Assembly: GCF_010725485.1 (NCBI RefSeq)
Contig: NZ_AP022598.1
Span: 5,828,001 to 5,892,000 of the forward strand
DNA length: 64,000 nt
Source of the DNA: Mycolicibacterium parafortuitum
Lineage (GTDB): Bacteria; Actinomycetota; Actinomycetes; Mycobacteriales; Mycobacteriaceae
Direction: 5' to 3'
A program made the translations under genes and the position numbers. Shown piece by piece: positions 17,115 to 25,995 of the stretch; the stretch's first letter is position 1; each line of letters opens with the position of its first letter. The notes under the pieces were generated by a model. It worked only from the letters and a program-made list of their open reading frames with translations. It made no database searches and was not told where the DNA came from.

Positions 17115-17144
17115 CTTAATGTACTAACTAGTACGTACGTTAAG
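17115..17144. promoter_or_regulatory. 30-bp imperfect palindrome, candidate TetR operator
   Basis: Half-sites begin CTTAATGTAC and end GTACGTTAAG around the centre TAACTAGTAC; 12 of 15 positions pair symmetrically. It sits 16 nt before the start of the first operon gene, overlapping the likely promoter, and is much more AT-rich than its surroundings. Its length and position fit an operator for the TetR protein encoded just upstream. Confidence 0.6.
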
Positions 17145-17198
17145 TACAGCACTGTGGCGTGCGTCTCGTCAAGGATGGGCTGTGAGCTAAGTCGCTTC

Positions 17199-17870
17199 TC
17201 AGCGGGCGGTGAGCCAGCCGACCACGATGTCGCCGATCATCCGACGCAGGTGGGCGCGCTGCGCAGCCTCGGTGAAGTCCACGTCGAACAGGAACCCGAA
17301 GGTGTAGCGGTTTGCCACCTGGAACACGCAGTAGGAGCTGATCAGCAGATGCACGTCGAGCGCTTCGACGTCGGCACGGAACACCCCCTGCTCGTGACCG
17401 CGGGCGAGAATCTCGTCCAGCAGCGACGTCGCCGGCTTAGCCAGACTCCGCAGCGAGTCGAGGCGCCCGATGTACTCACCACGGTGGATGTTCTCGATCG
17501 CCACCAAGCGGATGAAGGCCTGATGGTCGAGATGGTGGTCGAAGGTGAGCTCGGCCAGCTTGCGCATCGCATCCACCGGATCGACGTGATCGACCTGCAG
17601 CCGCTGCTCCGCCTCACGGATCCCTCGGTAGGCGTTCTCCAGCACGGCCATGTACAGGCCCTCTTTGCCGCCGAAGTAGTAATAGATCATTCGCTTGGTG
17701 GTGCGGGTGCGCTCGGCGATCTCGTCGACCCGCGCGCCGGAATAGCCGGACTCCGCGAACACCTCGGTCGCGACGGCGAGAAGTTCGGCGCGGGTTCGCT
17801 CGGCATCGCGCTGAAGTTCGGGGCGTTGAAGTTCAGCGCGCTGCAGCTCAGGGCGGGGCTCGCCGGTCAC
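17199..17870 (-). CDS. TetR-family regulator of the quinate/pca operon (predicted)
   Basis: TetR-family protein, 223 residues. The DNA-binding helix-turn-helix lies at about residues 27-75 (EVFAESGYSGARVDEIAERT, then TTKRMIYYYFGGKEGLY), followed by a helical ligand domain. The N-terminus carries three near-identical pentads, PELQR/AELQR/PELQR, an unusual short repeat. It is co-directional with and just upstream of the operon; a 30-bp palindrome separates them. I infer repression relieved by a pathway intermediate. Characterised pca/qui clusters more often use IclR or LysR regulators, so the pairing deserves testing. The GTG start is inferred from frame and length only. Confidence 0.88.
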   Translation of the reverse strand: MTGEPRPELQRAELQRPELQRDAERTRAELLAVATEVFAESGYSGARVDEIAERTRTTKRMIYYYFGGKEGLYMAVLENAYRGIREAEQRLQVDHVDPVDAMRKLAELTFDHHLDHQAFIRLVAIENIHRGEYIGRLDSLRSLAKPATSLLDEILARGHEQGVFRADVEALDVHLLISSYCVFQVANRYTFGFLFDVDFTEAAQRAHLRRMIGDIVVGWLTAR

Positions 17871-17976
17871 GTCGCGAGCTTAACTGTCGACCGTGCCCGC
17901 CCCTGGCGCAGACATTCCCACGGCGAGCAACAGAGGGCTCGCCTGTGCCGTCTGACCGGTTCTCCAGCCGGCGACG

Positions 17977-18002
17977 GCCCGCGGACCGCTCTGCCCGCGG
18001 GC
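17977..18002 (-). terminator. GC-rich hairpin downstream of htpG
   Basis: GCCCGCGG and CCGCGGGC form a perfect 8-bp stem with a 10-nt loop, about 70 nt past the htpG stop on the minus strand. There is no T tract, so function as a terminator is uncertain. Confidence 0.35.
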
Positions 18003-18070
18003 TTCCACGACGACTCCGCTCACCACGCGAGCTCCGACTCGATGTGAGATCGCGGTGGCGTCCGTCCCGC

Positions 18071-20026
18071 CTAGAACTGTTCCCCGATCGTGCGTGTCAG
18101 CCGGTCGGCGAGCAGACCGGCGAACCGCGCCGGATCCTCCAGCGCTCCACCCTCGGCGAGCAGTGCTGTGCCGTAGAGCAATTCGGCAGTACCGGCCAGT
18201 TCGTCGTCCGCGCCGCGGCTCTTGTGCGCATCCCTGAGACCGACGATCAGCGGATGGTTCGGATTGAGCTCCAGAATCCGCTTCTCGACCGGGACCGGCT
18301 GACCCGATGCCCGGTACATGCGGGCCAGCGCGGGAGTGATGCCGAAGGTATCGGTGATCAGGCACGCCGGGGAATCGGTCAGGCGGGTCGACAACCGCAC
18401 CTCCTTGACGTGATCACCGAGCGTGTCCTTCAGCCAGGCGATCACGTCGGCGAACTCCTGCTCCCGCTCCTGACGTTCGGCTTCCTTGGCCTCCTTGTCG
18501 GCCTCGGAGTCGAGGTCCACCTCGCCCTTGGCCACCGACTGCAGCGGCTTACCGTCGAACTCGTGGACCGACTCCACCCAGACTTCGTCCACCGGATCGG
18601 TGAGCAGGAGCACCTCGTAGCCCTTGGCCTTGAACGCCTCCAGGTGCGGTGAGTTCAGCAGCTGCTGACGGGATTCGCCTGCGGCGTAGAAGATCTGAGT
18701 CTGCCCCTCCGGCATGCGGGCGATGTAGCCGGCCAGCGTCGTCGGCTCGTCGTCGCTGAACGTCGACGCGAACGAACACAGGCGCAGCAACGTGTCCTGG
18801 TTGTCGGTATCGGTCAGCAGACCCTCTTTGACGACCCTGCCGAACTGCGTCCAGAACGTGCGGTACTTCTCCGGCCGCTCCGTCTGCATCTCGGTGATCG
18901 TCGAGAGCACCTTCTTGGTGAGCCTGCGCCGGATCGCCCTGATCTGGCGGTCCTGCTGAAGAATCTCACGGGAGACGTTGAGCGACATGTCCTGCGCATC
19001 GACCACACCCTTGACGAAGCGCAGATAGGGCGGCATCAGCTGATCGCAGTCGCCCATGATGAAGACCCGCTTGACGTACAGCTGCACCCCGACCGCGGCG
19101 TTCTGATTGAACAGGTCGAACGGCGCGTGCGACGGGATGAACAGCAGCGCCTGGTATTCGAACGTGCCCTCGGCCTTCATCGCGATGATTTCCAGCGGCT
19201 CATCCCACGCATGCGCGATGTGCTTGTAGAACTCCGTGTACTCCTCGTCGGAGACCTCGTCGCGGGGCCTGGCCCACAGCGCCTTCATCGAGTTCAGCGT
19301 CTGGGTCTCGACGGTGACCGTGTCCTCGCCGCCCTCCTCGGCCGCCGGGGTGCGGCGCTCCACGTCCATCCGGACCGGCCAGGCGATGAAGTCCGAGTAC
19401 TGCTTGACGAGCTCGCGGATCTTCCACTCCGACGTGTAGTCGTACAGCGCGTCCTCGCGGTCCTCGGGTTTGAGGTGCAGCGTGACCGAAGTCCCCACGG
19501 GCACTTCACCACCGGCCTGGTCCACGGTCTCGATGGTGTAGCTACCCTCGCCGGTGGACTCCCACCGGGTCGCCTCGCTCTCGCCCGCCTTGCGGGTGAG
19601 CAGCTCGACGCGGTCGGCCACCATGAAGCTGGCGTAGAAGCCGATGCCGAACTGGCCGATCAGTTCCTCGGAGGCGTTCGCGTCCTTGGCCTCCCGCAGC
19701 TGCTGGCGCAGCTCGGCGGTGCCCGACTTCGCCAGCGTGCCGATCAGGCGCACCACCTCGTCGCGCGACATGCCGATACCGTTGTCGCGCACGGTCAGCG
19801 TGCGCGCGTCCTTGTCGACGTCGATCTCGATGTGCAGATCCGAGGTGTCGACGTCGAGGTCCTTGTTGCGGAACGCTTCGAGCCGCAGCTTGTCCAGTGC
19901 GTCGGAGGCGTTCGAGATGAGCTCGCGCAGGAACGAGTCCTTGTTGCTGTAGACGGAGTGGATCATCAGGTCCAGCAGTTGCCGTGCCTCCGCCTGGAAT
20001 TCGAGCTGCTCGAACTGCGGTGCCAT
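18071..20026 (-). CDS. htpG: HSP90-family chaperone HtpG
   Basis: Cytosolic ATP-dependent HSP90 chaperone, 651 residues. The GHKL ATPase motifs ELISNASDALDKLR, DNGIGM and GQFGIGFYASFMVADRV are in the first 140 residues; the middle domain includes LPPYLRF-like MPPYLRFVKGVVDAQDMSLN; a charged linker and dimerisation domain follow (NPNHPLIVGLRD). The ATG chosen follows GAAGGAGAGGGCAC and gives MAPQFEQLEFQAE, the standard bacterial start; the upstream in-frame ATG lacks support. It is monocistronic, between the TetR gene and an FAD oxidase. Confidence 0.97.
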   Translation of the reverse strand: MAPQFEQLEFQAEARQLLDLMIHSVYSNKDSFLRELISNASDALDKLRLEAFRNKDLDVDTSDLHIEIDVDKDARTLTVRDNGIGMSRDEVVRLIGTLAKSGTAELRQQLREAKDANASEELIGQFGIGFYASFMVADRVELLTRKAGESEATRWESTGEGSYTIETVDQAGGEVPVGTSVTLHLKPEDREDALYDYTSEWKIRELVKQYSDFIAWPVRMDVERRTPAAEEGGEDTVTVETQTLNSMKALWARPRDEVSDEEYTEFYKHIAHAWDEPLEIIAMKAEGTFEYQALLFIPSHAPFDLFNQNAAVGVQLYVKRVFIMGDCDQLMPPYLRFVKGVVDAQDMSLNVSREILQQDRQIRAIRRRLTKKVLSTITEMQTERPEKYRTFWTQFGRVVKEGLLTDTDNQDTLLRLCSFASTFSDDEPTTLAGYIARMPEGQTQIFYAAGESRQQLLNSPHLEAFKAKGYEVLLLTDPVDEVWVESVHEFDGKPLQSVAKGEVDLDSEADKEAKEAERQEREQEFADVIAWLKDTLGDHVKEVRLSTRLTDSPACLITDTFGITPALARMYRASGQPVPVEKRILELNPNHPLIVGLRDAHKSRGADDELAGTAELLYGTALLAEGGALEDPARFAGLLADRLTRTIGEQF

Positions 20027-20116
20027 GTGCCCTCTCCTTCGACAAAGCGATCTCAAATGCCGGGAGACAAATATTAGCGAGGCCGCCCTGCAGCGCTGAT
20101 GGCCACCGAGGCGTCG

Positions 20117-21505
20117 TCAGATCAGCGTCCGGATCACCTGCCCGGTGGCCAGCACCCGGGCCGGGTCGTAGCGGTCGGCCAGGGCGGCCAGCCAGTGCAG
20201 CGTGTCCTCGCTGTACACCCGTGCCGGACGTGCCGGGTCGTAGGACGGCGCGAAGTTCGGCCACTGCCCGCCCGTGGACCACGCGGAAACGGCCTGGGTG
20301 ACCGCGTGGGCGTGCTCGACGACGGCGCCGGCGACCTCGGGGGCGAGCGCACCGATGACCGTCATCGCGTAGGCGGCGTCACGATGGCAGAACGCGCTGC
20401 GGTGTTCGGGTTCGCGCGCCAGCGCACCGCCGAGCATCCGCAGCTCGACCAACGCCTGCGGCGACCCGGACTCCGGGCCGGCGGCCGCCAGTATTGCGTC
20501 GATCGCCTCGGCGGGCAGCTCCGACAGCAGGGCGTGGGCCTCGTTGCACGGCATCGGATCGACCGGGTCGGCGTGCACCGCACCGATCGCCGCGTACGGC
20601 ATCACCGCGACCGCATCGATCAACGGCGTCGCCGGTGCGCGCATCGGGGCCAGCAGCCGCTCCCCCTCCGCGAGGTCGCCGACGGCCGTGTACCGCACCG
20701 CCACCGTCATCCGGCCGGCCAGCGGTTCGGGCACGCCGGGCAGCGGGGGCAGCTGCTGGATCGCGATCGAGGTGTTGGCCGTCTCCGGTAGCGTCGCGCT
20801 CCAGGCGCGCCAGGCATGCAGCACCGTCGCGGCCTCGGTCCCGTCGAAATACAGTGCACCGCCGTAGAACTCGGCGATGGTGGGCATCTCGATCTCGACC
20901 GCGGTGACGATGCCCAGCGTCGCCTTGCCCCCGCGAAGACCCCAGAACAGGTCCGCGTTCTCGTCGGGGGCGGCACGCAGCAACCGGCCGTCCCCGGTCA
21001 CCAGCTCGAACGAGCGCACATGGTCCGAGGACAGCCCGACGGTGCGCACCAGCGGGCCGATCCCTCCCCCGGTCAGGTAGCCGACCACGCCGACGCCCGG
21101 CGACGATCCGCACAGCGGCGCGAGTCCGTGCGGGGTGGCGGCGTCGAGGACGTCCTGCCAGCGCGCCCCGGCCTGCACCCGCGCCGTGCCGTTGAGAGGG
21201 TCGACGCAGACGCGCTTCATCGCCGACGTCTGCACCAGGATGGTGTTCGGTCCGATCCCGACCGCGCCATGACCGGTCGCCTGCACCGTCACCGTGAACC
21301 CGTGGGCGGCGGCGAAGCGCACCGTTGCCGCGACGTCCTGCGGCGACGTCGCCAGCACCACGGCCGCCGGATTGACAGGTGCCGCCACGTTCCACGGCGC
21401 GCAGCGCTCGTAGCCGGGCTCACCGGGCAGCGCGACATGGGTGGTGACCTGATCGCGCAGGGTGCGCAGCGCCTCGTCGCGGCTCAGATCCGTCGGTGCG
21501 GTCAT
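20117..21505 (-). CDS. FAD-linked (PCMH/BBE-like) oxidoreductase
   Basis: Berberine-bridge-like flavin oxidase or dehydrogenase, 462 residues. The PCMH FAD fold includes VQATGHGAVG, whose His could bind FAD covalently, and GVGVVGYLTGGGIGPLVRT. The Cys used for bicovalent attachment in many BBE enzymes is not visible (SSPGVGVVG instead). A short BBE-type C-terminus, APSYDPARPARVY, is present. The ATG is preceded by GAAAGGACCC. The substrate is unknown; no secondary-metabolite cluster surrounds it. It lies downstream of a tandem ABM-like protein on the same strand, but with more than 200 nt and a hairpin between them. Confidence 0.82.
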   Translation of the reverse strand: MTAPTDLSRDEALRTLRDQVTTHVALPGEPGYERCAPWNVAAPVNPAAVVLATSPQDVAATVRFAAAHGFTVTVQATGHGAVGIGPNTILVQTSAMKRVCVDPLNGTARVQAGARWQDVLDAATPHGLAPLCGSSPGVGVVGYLTGGGIGPLVRTVGLSSDHVRSFELVTGDGRLLRAAPDENADLFWGLRGGKATLGIVTAVEIEMPTIAEFYGGALYFDGTEAATVLHAWRAWSATLPETANTSIAIQQLPPLPGVPEPLAGRMTVAVRYTAVGDLAEGERLLAPMRAPATPLIDAVAVMPYAAIGAVHADPVDPMPCNEAHALLSELPAEAIDAILAAAGPESGSPQALVELRMLGGALAREPEHRSAFCHRDAAYAMTVIGALAPEVAGAVVEHAHAVTQAVSAWSTGGQWPNFAPSYDPARPARVYSEDTLHWLAALADRYDPARVLATGQVIRTLI

Positions 21506-21628
21506 CGATAGGGTCCTTTCTCGGCTTCCTGGTGTTGCGCAGCAGCATCGCCGAGCGGTCTTGGCGGCCGCTTGGCGCCGGACACCAAGAAAAATCCAAG
21601 CGGAACCTACCGCGTGACCTGCGATTTT

Positions 21629-21657
21629 GCGCGCGCTCGGTGGCGACGAGCGCGCGC
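21629..21657 (-). terminator. Perfect 10-bp hairpin between ABM-like and FAD-oxidase genes
   Basis: GCGCGCGCTC and GAGCGCGCGC pair perfectly around a 9-nt loop, 70 nt beyond the stop of the ABM-like gene. No T tract follows on the minus strand. It may be a mycobacterial-type terminator without a U tail. Confidence 0.4.
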
Positions 21658-21688
21658 GGGAAGCCACACGGGGCGGCGTGTCGGCGGT

Positions 21689-21710
21689 CAGACACGCGCG
21701 CTCGCGGTGC
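21689..21710. repeat. Dispersed 22-nt intergenic element, copy 1
   Basis: A 22-nt sequence beginning CAGACACGC and ending CGCTCGCGGTGC. It recurs with one mismatch in the gap before the metalloprotease gene at 49.5 kb, in the same orientation. Both copies are intergenic and near a 3' gene end. The function is unknown. Confidence 0.5.
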
Positions 21711-21723
21711 AAACCCGGGGCGG

Positions 21724-22344
21724 CTACACCAGTTCGGGGACGCGCAGGTGGGCCAGTACCAGGTCGCAGTCGCAGGAGTCGAGTACCTCGGCGCCGGCGT
21801 CGCGCACGGTGATCAGCTCCAGTTCGTCGAGGGCCTCCCGGTTGTGGCGCAGCGCGTCGACGCTGTCGAACGTCACCGACGCGACGCCGAAGCCCGAATC
21901 GCGGTCCGCCATCAGGCTGGCGCTGCAGAAGCCGTCCAACTCCTCCAGCGCAGGGATCGTCCCCAGCCGGAACCCGTCGATGGCGTGGTCGACGTTCTCG
22001 GTCGCCACCCGCGCCCACGTGACCCGCACACAGGCCCCGGGGGACGACCGGTGGTCGCGATGCAGCGCCGCGATCTCCCACTCGTCGACGGTGGGGCTGC
22101 CGCCGAGGATCTGCGCCGCGCGGTCGCGATGCTGATCGGCGACGGGCCTGCTGGCGTGCATGGCCCGCTCCGATTCCCAGGCGGTCGTCGCGATGCAGCG
22201 GCCGGTCTGCCGGTCGACCAACAGCGACAGGCCGATGTAGCCGTCCAGTTCGGTCAGCGCCGGCCACACCGTGTCGTGGATGTAGGCGATCCCGCTCTCG
22301 ACAGCCGAGGACCGCGCGTGGATGGTCGAACTACGCGCATACAT
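21724..22344 (-). CDS. Tandem ABM-like dimeric alpha/beta-barrel protein
   Basis: Small protein of 206 residues made of two related halves, each with the ferredoxin-like pattern of antibiotic-biosynthesis-monooxygenase or stress-barrel domains. Compare TVWPALTELDGYIGLSLLVD with TIPALEELDGFCSASLMADR, spaced by about 100 residues. Such domains act in quinone oxidation, haem degradation or simply bind ligands; nothing here fixes a role. The ATG follows CGGAGGCAGAT, a strong Shine-Dalgarno. It lies downstream of the SARP-type regulator across a large hairpin. Confidence 0.75.
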   Translation of the reverse strand: MYARSSTIHARSSAVESGIAYIHDTVWPALTELDGYIGLSLLVDRQTGRCIATTAWESERAMHASRPVADQHRDRAAQILGGSPTVDEWEIAALHRDHRSSPGACVRVTWARVATENVDHAIDGFRLGTIPALEELDGFCSASLMADRDSGFGVASVTFDSVDALRHNREALDELELITVRDAGAEVLDSCDCDLVLAHLRVPELV

Positions 22345-22466
22345 ATCTGCCTCCGTAGTACGTGGCAGCGTCCCAGCGGCGCCGCCCGGACGTCCTCATC
22401 GTCCTCCGCGGGACACCTCAGGGCAATGGCCGAACCGGCCGTTGCGGGCCGCTCAGGCCGCGCCGC

Positions 22467-22531
22467 CTCGCGAAACCGCCACCACGGTAGTGGCGACCGC
22501 GTGACTACTACCGTGGTGGCGGTCTCGCGAG
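22467..22531. terminator. Long inverted repeat after the SARP gene
   Basis: Two 25-nt arms (starting CTCGCGAAACCGCC and ending GGCGGTCTCGCGAG) are complementary at 24 positions around a 15-nt loop, immediately past the SARP-type gene stop. A smaller internal hairpin (CGCCAC...GTGGCG) could compete with it. It is probably a transcription terminator, with no T tail. Confidence 0.6.
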
Positions 22532-22539
22532 ACAGTAGG

Positions 22540-25500
22540 TCAGGTCAGCCGGGTCGCGGCGGCCGCGACCGCGGCCATCCCGACGTGGGCGGCCTCAGAC
22601 GCCAGCGCGGCGGCGTCCGCGGAGCGCTGCGCCGACGGCCCCGCCAGCTCGCAGTCCAGCAGCCGGCACCGCAGCAGCGCCGGCACGCCGTCGGTTCGTT
22701 CGGCGATCGCGCGGGCGGTCGCGAGGTCCGCCCTCGCCCGTTCGGCATCGCCGCGCAGCGCATGCAGCCGGGCGGTCGCCAGCGCCACCGGTCCCGCCAT
22801 CCCGACCTGCCCGATCACCGCGATCCGGTCGCGATACGGGTCCAGGTGCGCCAACAAGAGATCGGTGAACTCGGTGAGGCCGTGATCGGCGGCCAGATGC
22901 GCCAGCAGGGTGTGATGCCCCAGCGTCGTCCAGATATGGGAGCGGTCGGTGTCCTGTGCCCACCGCCGCAACGTCGCCAGCGCCTCGTCGTGCGCCTTCG
23001 GGCCGGTCAGCAGTGTCAGCACCCCGGTTCGCACCACGCCGACCATGCCGAGACCGCCGGACCCCTGCGCGTCCAGCGCCTCCCAGCTCGGCTCCACCGG
23101 TCCGCCGCGCTCACGCAGCAGCGTGGCCCGCGCCAGCAGGCCGCTGCCCGCCTCGTACAACTCGGTCTGCTCGTGGACGTGCGCGGCGATCGCGTGATGC
23201 CGCTCGGCTTCGGCGAAATCGCCGTGCCACACCGCCAGCACGGCCTCCATCCAGCGCAACTGTGCGCGCAGCACCGGCAACCGCAGTTCCTCGCTGCCCG
23301 CGATACCGGCCTGCACGTGACGGCCGGTGGCGGCGACATCGGCGAGGTTCATCGCGGCCATCGTCGCAACCGAATGCGCGATCACCGAGTCCTCACGAGA
23401 CCTGCTGTGTCCCAACGAGTTCAGCCGGTCGACCCACTCCAGCGACTGTGCGCTCAGCGCCGCGACTCCGGAGAACGTGATCAGCCGGCCCACCAGGACG
23501 TCGGCGATCACGTCCGGATCCCCGCTGTCCTCGGCGAGCCGCTGCGCGCGGTCGAGCAGCCCGGGCGCGATCGCCGGATCCGGGTGGTAGCAATGCCCGA
23601 CGGCCAACGCCGACAGCACCCGGGCCGCCGACGCCGGTTCCCCTTCCGAAAGCGTCGCCGCCCGCGTCAGCAGGGTCAGCAACTCCCCCGGATCGTTGCC
23701 CGGCGCCAGCCACGGCCATCCGCCGCTGGCCCGCAACAGCGCGCTGGCCACCCGGCCTGCACTCGCGGCCCGCCCGGTGCGCAGCGCCTCCCCGAGGTAG
23801 CGCTGCACGCTGTCGAGCACCAGTTGCCCGCGTCCGGCCCGCGAATGTGCTTCCAGCAGTTCGACGGTCAACGCATCCCGGACGGCGTCGTCGCGTTCGG
23901 ACGCCGGCAGCCGGTCGTAGGCGTCCAGCGCGGCCTGCCACCAGCGCGCGGCGATGTCCGAACTCCATTGCTGCGTCGCCTCTTCGGCCGCCAGCCGGCA
24001 GGCCTGCACCACCACCGTCGGCTCCACCAACGGCTGCGCGGCGACGAGGTGCTGTGCACGCCAGGTCGGCGCGTCCGGCAGCGCGCTGTCGGCGAGCACA
24101 TCGGCGACCTTGGCGTGCACGCGTTGCCTGCGCAGCGCGGGCATCCCGGTGAGCACCTGCTCACGCAGCAGCCCGTGGGCGAACACGTAGCCCTCACCGG
24201 TGTGCGAGGAGACGATGATGCGTTCGTCGGCTGCCTCGTCCAGATAGTCGGCCAAGGTGTCCAGATCCAGCGCCGTGGTCTTGGCCAGCAGCGGAATCGT
24301 GATCGAGTCGAGGACATCGGCGATCACCGCCGCGGCGCGCAGCACCTGCATCACCGCCGGATCCAGCGCGGCCAGGCGGCGGTCCAGCACCGAACGCACC
24401 GCGTGCGGGATCTCGTTGCCGGCGCGCTCTTCTCGGGGCAGCCGGGCGTATTCGGAGACGAAGAACGGGTTGCCGCCGGTGCGGTCGGCCAACTGGGCCG
24501 CCTCGTCGGCGGTGACGACCTCCTCGGCCACCTCGTTCGCCAGCACCGCGACGTCCTCCGACGACAGCGCGGGCACCTCGATGAGCCGGTTGTCCTTGCC
24601 GCGCGCCACCGTACTGAGCAGCCGCGCGACCTCGGGCGTGTGCTCCCCGTCGCGCACCGTGACGATCACCAGCACCGGGTGGTCGCGCAGCGCTCCGGCG
24701 ATGTAGGCCAGGCACGCCGCGGAGGTGGTGTCCGACCACTGCACGTCGTCGACGATCACCGCGCGCAACCGCGGTGCGGACTCCAGCAGTCGCTGAATCC
24801 GTTCGTAGACGAGGAATCTCGCGGTGTCCGGGTCCGCGTGCGGCGGGATCGCGAGCACCTCGTCGGCGTCGGCGCCCAGCGCCCGGACCAGCTGCCGCAT
24901 CGGCCACCACGGCGGGGTGCCGCGCTCATCGGGACAGTTGACCCAGACGACGTCGCCGCCCCCGCCGGTGACCAGCCCGGCGATCTCCTCGGCGAGCCGG
25001 GTCTTGCCGATACCCGGCGGCCCCGACAGCACCAGCCAGCGCGTCGCGCCTGCCCTGGTCCGCTCCAACAGCTCTGCCGCCGTGGCGAGTTCGCGCCTGC
25101 GGCCGATCAACGGCGCGCGGTGCGACGCCGGCTCGGGCGTCTCGGTCCGGACGGCGGCCACCTCGGCGGACACCACCGGCGCGGCGCCGGTCCACTCCGG
25201 CGAGCGGGGCCACCCCGACAGCTCGGGCGCCTGCCGCAACACGGCGGTCTGCAGATCGCGCAGCTCCGGTCCCGGTTCGAGGCCGAGTTCGTCGTCGAGC
25301 CGGCGCGCATACCGGCTGTAGGCCTCCAGCGCGTCGGCGGCGCGTCCGGCCCGGTAGAGCGCGAGCATCTGCAGTCGGCAACCCCGGTCGGCGAGCGGAT
25401 CGAGTGCGCACAGCTGTGACACCGTCGTCAACGCCGCCGGGATCCTTCCCAGCGCCAGCAGCGAGATCACCTTGTCGGCAACGCATTCGGTGCGCATCTC

Positions 25501-25983
25501 GGCGATACGCGCCGCGTCCTCGCGGACCCAGTCGGCGTCGCCCATGTCTTCGAGCAGCTCGCCGCGGATCAGTCCGAGCGCCGCCTCGGACTCGGCGAGG
25601 GCCTCCGCCCAGCGTTCGGCCTCGATCGCCGCGGCCGCCCGCCCGCAGGCCGCGCCGAACACCGTGATGTCGAGGTCGTCGGGGCCGAGGTCGATGAAAT
25701 ACCCCGGCGGCCGGCGCACGATCGGTTGCGCCACCGACGCCGTCGGATCACCGGCACCGGTGCGCAGCGCCCGGCGCAGGTTGGAGATGTAGACCTGCAG
25801 GCTCGCCGTCGCGCTGGCCGGGACATCGTCGCCCCACACCGCGTCGACGAGCCGATCGGTCGACACCACCCGGCCCTGCGCCAGCAGCAACGCCGCCAGC
25901 ACCGCCCGCTGCTTGCGCGGGCCGACATCGATCACACCCTCCCCGTGGACCACCTGCAGTGGCCCGAGCAACCGATATCGCAC
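22540..25983 (-). CDS. SARP/AfsR-type transcriptional regulator with AAA ATPase module
   Basis: Large regulator, 1147 residues. Residues 1-95 form an OmpR-like winged helix (SLQVYISNLRRALR). A bacterial transcriptional activation domain follows (about 100-250, ending RLDDELGLEPGPELRDLQTA). An AAA/STAND ATPase has Walker A GPPGIGKT at 321-328 and Walker B VIVDDVQW, then a long alpha-helical TPR-like C-terminus. The GTG start gives MRYRLLGPLQVVHG, the canonical SARP N-terminus. It begins 12 nt after the UPF0182 gene and may share its transcript. Targets are unknown; no biosynthetic cluster is adjacent. Confidence 0.9.
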   Translation of the reverse strand: MRYRLLGPLQVVHGEGVIDVGPRKQRAVLAALLLAQGRVVSTDRLVDAVWGDDVPASATASLQVYISNLRRALRTGAGDPTASVAQPIVRRPPGYFIDLGPDDLDITVFGAACGRAAAAIEAERWAEALAESEAALGLIRGELLEDMGDADWVREDAARIAEMRTECVADKVISLLALGRIPAALTTVSQLCALDPLADRGCRLQMLALYRAGRAADALEAYSRYARRLDDELGLEPGPELRDLQTAVLRQAPELSGWPRSPEWTGAAPVVSAEVAAVRTETPEPASHRAPLIGRRRELATAAELLERTRAGATRWLVLSGPPGIGKTRLAEEIAGLVTGGGGDVVWVNCPDERGTPPWWPMRQLVRALGADADEVLAIPPHADPDTARFLVYERIQRLLESAPRLRAVIVDDVQWSDTTSAACLAYIAGALRDHPVLVIVTVRDGEHTPEVARLLSTVARGKDNRLIEVPALSSEDVAVLANEVAEEVVTADEAAQLADRTGGNPFFVSEYARLPREERAGNEIPHAVRSVLDRRLAALDPAVMQVLRAAAVIADVLDSITIPLLAKTTALDLDTLADYLDEAADERIIVSSHTGEGYVFAHGLLREQVLTGMPALRRQRVHAKVADVLADSALPDAPTWRAQHLVAAQPLVEPTVVVQACRLAAEEATQQWSSDIAARWWQAALDAYDRLPASERDDAVRDALTVELLEAHSRAGRGQLVLDSVQRYLGEALRTGRAASAGRVASALLRASGGWPWLAPGNDPGELLTLLTRAATLSEGEPASAARVLSALAVGHCYHPDPAIAPGLLDRAQRLAEDSGDPDVIADVLVGRLITFSGVAALSAQSLEWVDRLNSLGHSRSREDSVIAHSVATMAAMNLADVAATGRHVQAGIAGSEELRLPVLRAQLRWMEAVLAVWHGDFAEAERHHAIAAHVHEQTELYEAGSGLLARATLLRERGGPVEPSWEALDAQGSGGLGMVGVVRTGVLTLLTGPKAHDEALATLRRWAQDTDRSHIWTTLGHHTLLAHLAADHGLTEFTDLLLAHLDPYRDRIAVIGQVGMAGPVALATARLHALRGDAERARADLATARAIAERTDGVPALLRCRLLDCELAGPSAQRSADAAALASEAAHVGMAAVAAAATRLT

Positions 25984-25995
25984 CGGCGGGGGTGA

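Noticed and set aside
21496..25419. Very long open frame on the plus strand opposite the SARP-type regulator
   Set aside because: Arg/Gly/Gln-rich composition with no domain motifs; it is the GC-driven antisense shadow of a well-supported gene.
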